From assembly GCA_013823855.1 (NCBI GenBank), contig PNMW01000085.1, positions 1 through 64,000 of the forward strand: a DNA stretch of 64,000 bases, read 5' to 3'. This stretch comes from Lysobacteraceae bacterium. Its GTDB lineage: Bacteria > Pseudomonadota > Gammaproteobacteria > Nevskiales > Nevskiaceae. Below the pieces are notes generated by a model that saw only the letters and a program-made list of their open reading frames with translations, was not told the DNA's origin and made no database searches. The translations under genes and the position numbers were made by a program. Below are positions 46,239 to 55,116 of this stretch, piece by piece; the first letter of the stretch is position 1, and each line of letters opens with the position of its first letter.

Positions 46239-46743
46239 AGCGCGCCGCCGTTGCCGTGCCGGTTTCCAGCAGTTCCGCGAGGCGCAGCTCGATCGCCGCC
46301 AGATCGGGGATCACCGCGTCGCGATCGTCGAGACGGGCCCGGGCCAGCACCAGCGCGGCGACATCGGCCGCCCGCAGCGGCAGCGCTTCCAGCGCGTCGC
46401 GGCCGAGACGGGTCAACTGCGGATGACCATCGCAGAGCAGCCCGAAGCGCGGGCCGCCGGCACCGGCGGTCATCGCCTGCAGCACGGCGATCCGGGCCCG
46501 CCGGCCGCCGCTGTCGTGGCTGCCGCCGTTCAGGCGCTCGAAGCGCAGCACCGGCAGGTCGAGGTCCTGCCAGACGACCCAGCCGGCGAACCAGTCCGGT
46601 GCGCCGTCGGCGGCCGGTCGCAGCGCGCCCGGCGTGATGGCATCGGCAAGCGCCAGGTGGGGCAGCAGCAGGCGCTCGTCGCGCAGCGGCAGCAGCACGG
46701 CGTTGACAGTGTCGGGGCCCGGCTCGCGGATCGGGTCGCTCAT
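46234..46743 (-). CDS. chpC: CheW-like protein, last gene of the Chp operon (ChpC-like)
   Basis: This 169-residue protein has a CheW-like domain (LLPLRDERLLLPHLALADAI, then WFAGWVVWQDLDLPVLRFERLNG). CheW domains bridge receptors and the CheA kinase. It resembles ChpC, the second CheW-like protein of the Pseudomonas Chp system, in position (after ChpA) and size. ATG at 46743 overlaps the ChpA stop (ATGA). The sequence is diverged, so the family call rests partly on context. Confidence 0.75.
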   Translation of the reverse strand: MSDPIREPGPDTVNAVLLPLRDERLLLPHLALADAITPGALRPAADGAPDWFAGWVVWQDLDLPVLRFERLNGGSHDSGGRRARIAVLQAMTAGAGGPRFGLLCDGHPQLTRLGRDALEALPLRAADVAALVLARARLDDRDAVIPDLAAIELRLAELLETGTATAARS

Positions 46744-49700
46744 GGTCGGATGCCGGGCAGGCTGCGCAGCGTGGCCAGCAGCTGGTCGTCCTGCCAGGGC
46801 TTGGTCAGGTAGTGATCGACGCCGAGCTGCCGCGCCCGGGCCCGGTGCTTGTCGCCGGAACGCGAGGTGATCATCACCACCGGCAGCGCCGCCAGCCGCG
46901 GCTGCTTGCGGATGAAGGCGGCGACCTCGAAGCCGTCGGCGCGCGGCATCTCGATGTCGAGCAGCACCGCGTCCGGCGTTTCGCGATGCAGCAGCGCCAT
47001 CGCCTCGACGCCGTCGCGGGCGCTCAGCACCCGGTAGCCCTGGCGCAGCAGCAGCCGCTCGGCGACCCGGCGGATGGTGATCGAATCATCGACCACCAGC
47101 ACTGCCGCGCGGGCGGCGCCGAGCCGCGCGTCGAAGTGGTCGTCGTCGCTGTCGCGCCGGGCGCGGCGCGGGCGCTCGGCGACCAGGGCTGGCAGGTCGA
47201 GGATCATCGCCACCCGGCCATCGGCGAGGATCGTCGCGCCACCGATGCCGGCCACCGAGCCGAGCTGCGGGCCTGCGGTCTTGCTGACGATCTCGCGATT
47301 GCCGAGCACCCGGTCGACGATCAGCGCCAGCGGCCGGTCGTGGTCCGGCAGGCCGGACGCGAGGCGGAGCAGCACCGCGTTGACCTGCCGACCGTCGCCT
47401 GCGGAGCCGCGCGGCAGGTCGATGAAATCGGCCAGGTGGCAGAGCTGCCAGTCCTGGTCGGCAAAGTGGAACAGCGGCCGGTCACCGGCCAGCAGCCGTT
47501 CGGCCTGCTCGCGCGGCAACCGGCCGACGCCTTCGATGCAGGTCAACGGAATCGCGAATGTTTCCTCGCCGACCCCGACCAGCAAGGCCTGCGAGACGGC
47601 CAGCGCCAGCGGCAGGCGGATCGTGAAACGGGCGCCGCGGCCGGTTTCCGAGTGCAGCGCCAGGGTGCCGCCAAGCTGACGGACCTGGTTGACCACCACG
47701 TCCATGCCGATGCCGCGGCCGGCGTCCTCGGTCAGGTGACGCGCAGTGGTGAAGCCGGGTTCGAGGATGAAGCGAGCCAGCGCCGCATCGCTGACCTCGG
47801 CCTGCGCCGGCAGCAGGCCACGGGCGATCGCCTGGGCGCGGATCGCCGGATAATCGAGCCCGCGACCGTCGTCGCCGACCTCGATCAGCAACTGCGCGCC
47901 GTCGCGGGACAGCCGGATCTCGATGCTGCCGCGTGCCGGCTTGCCGGCAGCGAGGCGCACCTCCGGCGGCTCGACGCCATGGACCACGGCGTTGCGCAGC
48001 AGGTGTTCGAGCGGTGCGGTCATCCGTTCCAGCACGTTGCGGTCGAGTTCGGCATCGGTGCCGATGTACACCGGCTCGGCGTCGCGGCCGTGTTCCTGAG
48101 CGGTCTGCCGGATCACCCGGGTCAGGCGCTGTTCCTGGCGCGAGAACGGCACCATCAGCGTGCTCATCAGCCCCTGCTGCAACTCGGTGGCCTGGCGGCC
48201 CTGCTGCTGCAGCAGGCTGTCGGCGCTGCCCAGCGCTTCCTCCATGCTGCCGTGCAGCGAGCCGAGATCACCGACCGACTCGGCCAGCGCCCGCGACAGC
48301 TCCTGCATCCGCGAATAGCGGTCCATCTCCAGCGCGTCGAACTCGGCGGCGTAGCGATCCTCGGGCTCGTGGCCGTGGGCGGCGCGGCTGCTGCTGCGGG
48401 CATTGATCTGGGCATCGGTCTCGATGTCCATCTGGCGCAGCTGGTCGCGGATCCGGGCGATGGTCTGCGTGGTTTCGGCAAGCTGCGCCTTCAGCGCCGC
48501 ATGGTGTTCGTCGAGCTGCGCCCGGGCGATGGCGATCTCGCTGGCCTGATCGAGCATCGCGTCGAGCCGTTCCACCGGCACCCTCGCGGTTTCGCGGCGG
48601 CTGATCGGGACGGCGACATCGGCCTCGTCCGGCGTCCAGAACAGGCCGGGCAACCAGTCGTGCAGCGCCGACGCGGGCGCGAGGTCGGCTTCGATGTCCA
48701 CACCGGCATCACCGGCATCACCGGCATCACCGGCATCACCGGCGACGCCGGGCGCCGATTTGTCATCCGGAGCCGACGCCACAGCGGACTCGACTGCTGC
48801 GGTTGCCGGCGGCGCGCTCGCCGGCACGGCCCCGGCTGCGGCGGCCGGCGCGCCGGCGGTCCCGAGCGCGGCATCGATCGCCGCCAGCAGCGGTGCGGCC
48901 GGCAGCCGTTCGCCGCGCTTCAGCGCATCGAGCTGGCGCTGCAGGCTGTCGAGGCCGCTGTCGAAGGCGGCGAGCAGCGCCGCCGGCGGCAGATCGCCCG
49001 GCCGTTCCAGCATCGTTTCGAGGCGGTGGGCAACCGCGCCGATCGCGGTCGCCGCCGCCATCCGGGCGCTGCCCTTCAGCGTATGCAGCCCGCGGCGCAG
49101 GCTGCCGAGGCTGCGCGCGTCGTCGGGCCGGCCGCCCCACAGGGCGGACGACACCGCCAGCGCATCGAGCAGTTCCTGCGCTTCGCCGAAGAAGATGTCC
49201 TGCAGCTCGGCATCGACCTCGCCGTCGGCGTCGGCTTCGCTGGCGACGACCGGCGCCGTCCCGGCCGGTGGCGGCCGGCGCAGCCGGGCGATGCGCTCGG
49301 CGTGGCGCTCGGCGGCCTCGTCGGGCACCGGCTGTTCGTCGGCCACCGCGTCGACCCATGCGGCCAGCTGCTGCACCAGTTCGTCGAGCAGCGGCAGCGC
49401 CGTGACCGGCAGCTCGCGATGCGCCTGCTGGCCGGTATCGAGCGCGATTTCGAGCATTCCGGCGAGGCGGCTCAGCGCCACCGCGTTGACGATCGCCGCC
49501 GCGCCTTTCAGCGTGTGGAAGCTGCGCGACAGGCTGTCATCGATGGTGAAGGTGGACGCCTGACGGTCGCAGTGCGCCAACCATTCGCGGAGACCGGCCA
49601 GACGGCTGCGGCTGTCGGTGCAGAAGACGCTGCGCAGGTCGGGCGCCGGCGTCGCCGGGGCGGTGTTGAGCTGCTCCAGACGGTCGATCAGCGCGCCATC

Positions 49701-51683
49701 CAGCGCGTCCGGCGCCGGCTGGCCGGCACGCCAGGCGGCGAGCAAGGCCGGCAAGGCCTGGATCGCGTCGTCGATGGCGGTCCGCTGCGCGTCCTCCGGC
49801 GGTTGCGTGCCGTCGAGGCTGCGATTCAGCAGCTGTTCGCCGGCCGCACCCAGACGGCCGATCGCTTTGGCGCCGACCGTGCGGCCGCTGCCCTTGAGCG
49901 CGTGGAAGGCGCGGCGGATCGCCGCCAGCGTCTCGGTACGGCCCGGATCGCGGTTGAACGCCGGCCGAAGGGCGGCGAGGCCGGCCAGCACTTCGGTGGC
50001 TTCGTCGACGAACAGCGCGCGCAGCTCGCCGGTGGCGTCAGCGTCGGCATCGGTCGCGGCGGCGGCGAGGGCAGGCGCCGATGGCGGTGCCGGCGCTGCC
50101 AGCGCCAGCGTTTCGATGCCGGACACCAGGGCCAGCGCCAGCGCGCTGCGGCGCGGGCTGCCGTCGCGGCGCGCCTCCAGCCAGGCTTCCAGCGCGGCGA
50201 TCGGCGCCACCAGCGGGGCGGCCTGCGCCGGGTCGAGCCGCGGCAGCGCGGCGAGCTGCCGTTCGAGCGCAGCCAGCGCGTTGGCCTCGGCTTGTGCCCC
50301 CAGTACGCGCAGCGCGGCCGATTGCGCCTGCAGCAGCGCTGCCAGCGGGGTTGGGGTGTCGGTATCGGGCTCGCGTAACGCGCGTTCCAGCTCGGTCCGG
50401 ATCCGGGCCGTGTCGATCAGCAGTTCGCGGTGCAGGGCGGCCGTGGCGTCTCGGTGTTCCTGTGGCTGCAGCTGCCCGTCTCCCGGCTGGCCCGGCTGCA
50501 GGGTGTCGGCCAGTTGCGCCTCGATGCGCAGCAACTGTTCTGCGATCCCCAGCCAGACGACGGTGTCGGTGCTGTCCTGCACCTCGGTCAGTGCCTGCGT
50601 CAGCTGCTGCATCGAATCGGCGCTGTCGCCGGCGCCGAGCAGCGCGACGACCCGCGCCGCGCGCAGCAGGCGCGGGCCGGTGTCGGCCAGCGCATCGTGG
50701 CTGCCGCGCTGGTGCAGGTCGATGGCGTCCTTGATCGCCGCGAATTCGCTGTGCAGCGCCGCCAGCGCCGCGCTGCGGCTGGCGCGATCCGGCCGGCGCG
50801 CGCCCGTCGCCGGCCAGGGCGCCGCACCGATCGGCAGCAGCCGGGCCAGCAGCGCGCGGGCGGCGGCGCGGTCGGCCGCGCGCAATCCGTGGACCAGCAG
50901 CCACAGCGTGTCGCCGGCCTGGGCGCGGGCGGCCGCTTCGCCGCTGTCGGCAAGCAGCTTCAGCTGGCTGACTGCGCGACCGAGCAGGCGGCGGGTATCG
51001 AGCACCTCGACGCGACGACCGAGCAGGTGGTCGGCGAAGGCGGCATGGCCAAGCCACAGCGCGCGCAGATGGTCGTCGTCGACGCCGCCGGCAATGGCGC
51101 CGGCGGTCGCGCTGATCCGGGCCAGCGCTTGGTCGGCGGCCGGATTGCGGAACCAGGCGAGGAACGCGGCCTGGAAGCCGGGCAGTTCCCGGCGCGCCAG
51201 CACGATGACGGTTTCGCCAGCGCCGCCAGCGGCGGTGCTGCGCGCCACCGTGTCCGGCCAGCGTTCGGCGACGGCGCGGGCGGCGAACAGCTCGGCCGCG
51301 GCAAGCGCCGGTTCCGCGCGCGCGGCGCGCAGCGCGTTCAGCGCCGCCCGCCATTGCTCGGAGTCGGGGTCGTCGCCGGTCTCGGCCCCGGCATCGAGGC
51401 AGGCTTCGAGCTGCAGCGCGGCGTCGTCGAGCGCGGCGCAGGCGGCGTCGGTCGGCGGCCCCGCCGCCAGCAGCGCCCGCATCTCCCGCGTCAGCCGTTC
51501 GCCGGCAAAGGCGCCGGTCAGCTCGAAAACGCCGTGCAGCTCGCGCAGCGCCTGATCCAGCCGGGCGCGGTATTCGTGCTGCCGTGGCGGGTCCTCCGGC
51601 AGCGCTGCCAGCGCCACCTGCACCGTGTCGATCGACAGGCGCAGCAGCGGCCGGAGGGCCGGTTCGAGCGGGGGGCGGGCCAT
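46740..51683 (-). CDS. chpA: Hybrid chemosensory histidine kinase ChpA
   Basis: This 1647-residue hybrid kinase controls type IV pilus function in the Chp system. It has an N-terminal helical region with degenerate HPt-like repeats, then HPt domains with phosphorylatable His near 594 (FHALKGSGRTVGA), 723 (FHTLKGAAAIV) and 867 (LHTLKGSARM). Next are CheA dimerisation (VPVERLDAMLDQASEI, about 1034), HATPase (LLRNAVVHG, GDDGRGLD, GRGIGMDVV), CheW-like (about 1420-1520) and a receiver domain (about 1525-1640, Asp about 1576 in DIEMP). It is shorter than Pseudomonas ChpA, which has more HPt domains. It lies 1 bp after the preceding CheW gene and overlaps the next. Confidence 0.94.
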   Translation of the reverse strand: MARPPLEPALRPLLRLSIDTVQVALAALPEDPPRQHEYRARLDQALRELHGVFELTGAFAGERLTREMRALLAAGPPTDAACAALDDAALQLEACLDAGAETGDDPDSEQWRAALNALRAARAEPALAAAELFAARAVAERWPDTVARSTAAGGAGETVIVLARRELPGFQAAFLAWFRNPAADQALARISATAGAIAGGVDDDHLRALWLGHAAFADHLLGRRVEVLDTRRLLGRAVSQLKLLADSGEAAARAQAGDTLWLLVHGLRAADRAAARALLARLLPIGAAPWPATGARRPDRASRSAALAALHSEFAAIKDAIDLHQRGSHDALADTGPRLLRAARVVALLGAGDSADSMQQLTQALTEVQDSTDTVVWLGIAEQLLRIEAQLADTLQPGQPGDGQLQPQEHRDATAALHRELLIDTARIRTELERALREPDTDTPTPLAALLQAQSAALRVLGAQAEANALAALERQLAALPRLDPAQAAPLVAPIAALEAWLEARRDGSPRRSALALALVSGIETLALAAPAPPSAPALAAAATDADADATGELRALFVDEATEVLAGLAALRPAFNRDPGRTETLAAIRRAFHALKGSGRTVGAKAIGRLGAAGEQLLNRSLDGTQPPEDAQRTAIDDAIQALPALLAAWRAGQPAPDALDGALIDRLEQLNTAPATPAPDLRSVFCTDSRSRLAGLREWLAHCDRQASTFTIDDSLSRSFHTLKGAAAIVNAVALSRLAGMLEIALDTGQQAHRELPVTALPLLDELVQQLAAWVDAVADEQPVPDEAAERHAERIARLRRPPPAGTAPVVASEADADGEVDAELQDIFFGEAQELLDALAVSSALWGGRPDDARSLGSLRRGLHTLKGSARMAAATAIGAVAHRLETMLERPGDLPPAALLAAFDSGLDSLQRQLDALKRGERLPAAPLLAAIDAALGTAGAPAAAAGAVPASAPPATAAVESAVASAPDDKSAPGVAGDAGDAGDAGDAGVDIEADLAPASALHDWLPGLFWTPDEADVAVPISRRETARVPVERLDAMLDQASEIAIARAQLDEHHAALKAQLAETTQTIARIRDQLRQMDIETDAQINARSSSRAAHGHEPEDRYAAEFDALEMDRYSRMQELSRALAESVGDLGSLHGSMEEALGSADSLLQQQGRQATELQQGLMSTLMVPFSRQEQRLTRVIRQTAQEHGRDAEPVYIGTDAELDRNVLERMTAPLEHLLRNAVVHGVEPPEVRLAAGKPARGSIEIRLSRDGAQLLIEVGDDGRGLDYPAIRAQAIARGLLPAQAEVSDAALARFILEPGFTTARHLTEDAGRGIGMDVVVNQVRQLGGTLALHSETGRGARFTIRLPLALAVSQALLVGVGEETFAIPLTCIEGVGRLPREQAERLLAGDRPLFHFADQDWQLCHLADFIDLPRGSAGDGRQVNAVLLRLASGLPDHDRPLALIVDRVLGNREIVSKTAGPQLGSVAGIGGATILADGRVAMILDLPALVAERPRRARRDSDDDHFDARLGAARAAVLVVDDSITIRRVAERLLLRQGYRVLSARDGVEAMALLHRETPDAVLLDIEMPRADGFEVAAFIRKQPRLAALPVVMITSRSGDKHRARARQLGVDHYLTKPWQDDQLLATLRSLPGIRP
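48701..48744 (-). repeat. 9-bp tandem repeat in the ChpA linker
   Basis: Four perfect copies of CACCGGCAT and a partial fifth lie in the region between the last HPt and the dimerisation domain. They encode a GDA repeat in the acidic linker (GVAGDAGDAG). Changes in copy number would stay in frame. Confidence 0.85.
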
Positions 51684-51684
51684 C

Positions 51685-52233
51685 TCAGTGCCCGGCCCGG
51701 ACGAAGCGGTCGCTGCGCGCCAGCTTTTTCAGCGACAGCGCCAGCCAGTCACGGCCGTCGCGCTGGAAGGCGCCGAGCCACCACGGCTGGAATGCCGGCG
51801 GCGCGGCGATCGACGGCCGCTGGTCCTCGGGCGCGAAACGGCGGTAGCCGATCACCTCGTCGACCAGGAAGCCGGCCGGCAGGCCGTCCTGTTGCAACAC
51901 CAGCACCCGCTGTTCGCGGGCGTCGACGGCCGGGCCGCAGTCGAGCAGCGCACCGAGATCGGTGACCGGCAGCAGGCTGCCGCGGACATTGGCGACGCCG
52001 AGCAGCCAGGGCCGGGCGCCGGGCACGCGGGTCAGCCGCGGCCGGCCGATGACTTCGCGGATGTCGTCGCCGGGCGCCAGCAGCCAGCGGTCGCGCAGCC
52101 GGAAGGCCAGCCCGGTCCAGGCGTCGGGCCGTCCGTCGTGACGGCGTTCGCCGGCACTGCGGGCACCGCGCAGCTGCCGTTCGAGCGCCAGCAGCAGCTC
52201 GAACGGGGCCAGGCTGCGCAGGTCGACGGACAT
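51685..52233 (-). CDS. pilI: CheW-like coupling protein (PilI-like)
   Basis: This 182-residue protein has a CheW domain with typical strands (GLAFRLRDRWLLAPGDDIREVI, VPGARPWLLGVANVRGSLLPVTDLGALL and VLQQDGLPAGFLVDEVIGYRRF). By position between the PilG-like receiver and ChpA it is PilI. ChpA begins 1 bp after its stop. In Pseudomonas the methyl-accepting protein PilJ lies between pilI and chpA; here it is missing. Confidence 0.87.
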   Translation of the reverse strand: MSVDLRSLAPFELLLALERQLRGARSAGERRHDGRPDAWTGLAFRLRDRWLLAPGDDIREVIGRPRLTRVPGARPWLLGVANVRGSLLPVTDLGALLDCGPAVDAREQRVLVLQQDGLPAGFLVDEVIGYRRFAPEDQRPSIAAPPAFQPWWLGAFQRDGRDWLALSLKKLARSDRFVRAGH

Positions 52234-52253
52234 TGGCGGCGGCGCGCCGGCGC

Positions 52254-52691
52254 TCAGGCCGCGCGGCCGGGCAGGCCGGCGCGCACCGCGCCGAGCAGCT
52301 CGTCGCGGGTGAACGGCTTGGTCAGGTAGTCGTCGGCGCCGGCCAGGCGACCCCGGGCGCGGTCGAACAGGCCGTCCTTCGACGACAGCATCACCACCGG
52401 GGTGGCGGCAAAGCGCGGATTGCCCTTGATCAGCGCGCAGGCCTGAAAACCGTCGAGCCTCGGCATCATGATGTCGATGAAGATCAGGTCCGGCTGTTCG
52501 TCGACGACCCGGGCCAGCGCTTCGTAGCCGTCGGCGGCGGTGACCACGGCATAGCCGGCGGCGGCGAGCAGGGTTTCGGCGCTGCGGCGGATGGTCTGGC
52601 TGTCATCGATGACCAGCACCTTCACCGGGGCGCCGGTCATCGCCGCGGGCATCTGCTGGTCGTCGGTGGCCACGGTCGGGTGCTCCTGCAT
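52254..52691 (-). CDS. pilG: Single-domain response regulator PilG
   Basis: This receiver-only protein of about 145 residues controls pilus extension. It has KVLVIDDSQTIRRSAETLLAAAGYAV, the acceptor Asp in FIDIMMPRLDGFQACALIK, LSSKDGLFDRARGRLAGADDYLTKPF, a close match to the PilG pattern. The start is uncertain: ATG 52691 or ATG 52715. The CheW gene starts 20 bp downstream. It is the first gene of the operon and diverges from gshA, 145-170 bp apart. Confidence 0.9.
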   Translation of the reverse strand: MQEHPTVATDDQQMPAAMTGAPVKVLVIDDSQTIRRSAETLLAAAGYAVVTAADGYEALARVVDEQPDLIFIDIMMPRLDGFQACALIKGNPRFAATPVVMLSSKDGLFDRARGRLAGADDYLTKPFTRDELLGAVRAGLPGRAA

Positions 52692-52860
52692 CGAGAGGTT
52701 CGCGGCTTGTAGCATGCGCGCCCGGCGCCTCCCGATCGTGCCGACGACCGTGGCCTGAGGCCGGACAAGGGCCGCCAGCCGGCGCGTTTGGAACAAGTGA
52801 CCGATCGGTTACGCTACGCACCCCGCGCAGGTCCACTGCGCCCCGCCGGCAGATGTCGAC

Positions 52861-54189
52861 ATGCCCACGCCTTCGCATCACGCGGTACCGAACCTGACCA
52901 CCGCGCAGACCGCCCCGCTGCTGCGCTTCGAAAGCCTGCTGCTGGAGCGCGCGGCCGACATCGAGCGCTGGTTCCGCAGCCAGTGGGCGCTGACGCCGCC
53001 GCCGTTCTACTGCTCGGTGGACCTGCGCAACGCCGGTTTCAAGCTGGCGCCGGTCGATACCAACCTGTTCCCCGGCGGCTTCAACAACCTGAATCCGGCG
53101 TTCGAGGCGCTCTGCGTGCAGGCGATCCAGTCGGCACTGGAGCGGGTCATGTCGACCGCCTGCGACGTGCTGCTGGTGCCGGAGAACCACACCCGCAACC
53201 GTTTCTATCTGGAAAATGTCGCCACCCTTCAGGGGCTGATCCAGAAGGCCGGCTATACGGTGCGGCTCGGTTCGCTCAGGGCCGATCTCCACGAGCCGGA
53301 AACCATCGCGCTCGATTCCGGCCGCAGCCTGTATCTGGAGCCGCTCCATCGCGACGGCGATCACATCTACGCCGGCAGTTTCCGTCCCTGCGTGGTGGTG
53401 CTCAACAACGACCTGTCATCCGGCCGGCCGGCGCTGCTCGATGGCATTGTCCAGCCCGTGATTCCGCCGCTCGGCGTCGGCTGGAACACCCGGCTCAAGA
53501 CCCAGCATTTCGGCATCTACCGCGAAGTGGCGGCCGAATTCGGCAAGCTGCTCGGCATCGATCCCTGGTGGGTCGATCCGCTGTTCCGCAACTGCGGCCA
53601 GATCAACTTCAAGACCCGCGAAGGCGAGGACTGCCTGGCGTCGAACGTCGAGCTGCTGCTCGAGGACATCGCCGAGAAGTACCGCGAGTACGGGGTCAAG
53701 GACGAGCCGTTCGTGATCGTCAAGGCCGATGCCGGCACCTACGGAATGGGCGTGATGACGGTGAAGAGCGCGGACGAGATCCGCAACATGAACCGCGACG
53801 CACGCAAGAAGATGGCATCGGCGAAGGAAGGCAACGAGGTCACCGGCGCGATCATCCAGGAAGGCGTTTACACCTTCGAAAGATGGGGCGACGAGCAGTC
53901 GACCGCCGAGCCGGTGGTCTACATGATCGACAAGCATGTGGTCGGCGGCTTCTATCGCGTCCATGGCGGCCGCTCGAACACCGAGAACCTGAACGCGCCG
54001 GGCGCCAGCTTCCAGCCGCTGGCGTTCGCCGATCCCTGCAACTGCCCGGATACCGCGCAGAACCCGGACGCTTCGCCGAACCGCTTCTACGCCTACGGCG
54101 TGGTCGCGCGGCTGGCGCTGGTCGCGGCGGCGCGGGAAACCGCCAGGGCGACGGCGCGCGAGCCGCAGGCGGTCGAAGTCGCCGCCTGA
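52861..54189 (+). CDS. gshA: Glutamate--cysteine ligase (ferrooxidans type)
   Basis: This 442-residue enzyme catalyses the first step of glutathione synthesis (ATP-dependent gamma-glutamylcysteine formation). It matches the proteobacterial 'ferrooxidans-type' ligase rather than the E. coli enzyme: FYCSVDLRNAGFKLAPVDTNLFPGGFNNL, VGWNTRLKTQHFGIYREVA, VIVKADAGTYGMGVMTVKSADE and DKHVVGGFYRVHGGRSNTENLNAPGASF. ATG at 52861 fits the family. It is divergent from pilG. The glutathione synthetase gene gshB, often next to gshA of this type, is not here; an acetoacetate-decarboxylase-fold protein follows. Confidence 0.93.
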   Translation: MPTPSHHAVPNLTTAQTAPLLRFESLLLERAADIERWFRSQWALTPPPFYCSVDLRNAGFKLAPVDTNLFPGGFNNLNPAFEALCVQAIQSALERVMSTACDVLLVPENHTRNRFYLENVATLQGLIQKAGYTVRLGSLRADLHEPETIALDSGRSLYLEPLHRDGDHIYAGSFRPCVVVLNNDLSSGRPALLDGIVQPVIPPLGVGWNTRLKTQHFGIYREVAAEFGKLLGIDPWWVDPLFRNCGQINFKTREGEDCLASNVELLLEDIAEKYREYGVKDEPFVIVKADAGTYGMGVMTVKSADEIRNMNRDARKKMASAKEGNEVTGAIIQEGVYTFERWGDEQSTAEPVVYMIDKHVVGGFYRVHGGRSNTENLNAPGASFQPLAFADPCNCPDTAQNPDASPNRFYAYGVVARLALVAAARETARATAREPQAVEVAA

Positions 54190-54293
54190 GCGCGGCGGCG
54201 GGCCGGCGCGACGCCGGTAAGCCAGGTTTTTTGCTGCGTCGCAGCGCCGAATGGCGTGAAATGGCGGCTCGCCCGCCTTTCCACGCCGTCGCC

Positions 54294-54995
54294 ATGGCCC
54301 ACGATTCCATCCTGCTGACCGAAGACGCAGACCTGCCGGCCGTGCCGCTGGCGCCGGCACCGTGGTCGCTGACCGGCACCGGCTACATCCTGCTGATGAA
54401 GCTGCCGCCGGCCGTGCTCGACGATCCGCGCCACACGCCGGCGACCCTGCGCGGCCAGCGTCGCGGCGGGCTGTCGATGGTGATGCTGGTCGACTACGAA
54501 AGCTCGGCGGTCGGCCCGTACCGGGAACTGCTGTACATCCCGGGCAAGTTCTCGTTCGGCGCCAAGGTCTACCAGTCGATCACCCGGATCTACGTGTCGA
54601 GCATCGCATCGGTGGTCAACGGCCGGATCAACTGGGGCATCCCGAAGGATCGGTGCGACTTCGATTTCCAGTACGGCGCCGACGGCGACGACCGCCTCGA
54701 AGCGCGGCTGAACGGCAAGACCTTCGCCCGCTTCGCGTTCAAGGCCGGCGGCTGGACGCTGCCGTTCTCCACGGCCATCGTCCCGGACGCGCTGCTCAAG
54801 CTGGCGCAGCGCCACGGCGGGCAGCAGTTCGTCTATCTGCCGTCGGCGGGCGGCCGCATCCAGTTCGCCAGGGTCACCGACTGGTCGTTCGACGCCGCGC
54901 TGTTCCCGGACCTGGCACAGGGCAGGGTGCTGGCCTGCGTCAAGGTGCCGCGCTTCACGATGGGCTTTCCGGTGTCGGCGGTGCAGCCGGCCTGA
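54294..54995 (+). CDS. Acetoacetate decarboxylase family protein
   Basis: This 233-residue cytosolic protein has the acetoacetate-decarboxylase (ADC) fold: PYRELLYIPGKFSFG, SSIASVVNGRINWGIPKDRCDF and a C-terminal hydrophobic strand (VTDWSFDAALFPDLAQ). In true ADC a lysine at the active site is essential; the KDRCDF region supplies the nearest candidate (GIPKDRC). Function is likely on a small beta-keto acid or related carboxylate. The start is ATG 54294; ATG 54261 is an alternative. It is about 105 bp after gshA. Confidence 0.8.
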   Translation: MAHDSILLTEDADLPAVPLAPAPWSLTGTGYILLMKLPPAVLDDPRHTPATLRGQRRGGLSMVMLVDYESSAVGPYRELLYIPGKFSFGAKVYQSITRIYVSSIASVVNGRINWGIPKDRCDFDFQYGADGDDRLEARLNGKTFARFAFKAGGWTLPFSTAIVPDALLKLAQRHGGQQFVYLPSAGGRIQFARVTDWSFDAALFPDLAQGRVLACVKVPRFTMGFPVSAVQPA

Positions 54996-55116
54996 GTCTC
55001 GCCGCACGCCAAGACACCCGGACCCGCGATTTGAAAGTCTCCTGGCGGTTCCGTTGCGCGTTCGCGCCTTCGCGCGAGATGGCCTGGCGCGGTTCCGGTC
55101 CCCGGCGGACGTGCCG

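Noticed and set aside
46812-50378. Very long plus-strand ORF (1188 aa) antisense to chpA
   Set aside because: It mirrors chpA with Arg/Gln/Ala-rich composition and no domain. Long antisense frames are expected in GC-rich genes with strong third-position bias.
49618-51555. 645-aa plus ORF antisense to the N-terminal part of chpA
   Set aside because: Ser/Ala/Arg-rich shadow frame without any motif or start signal.
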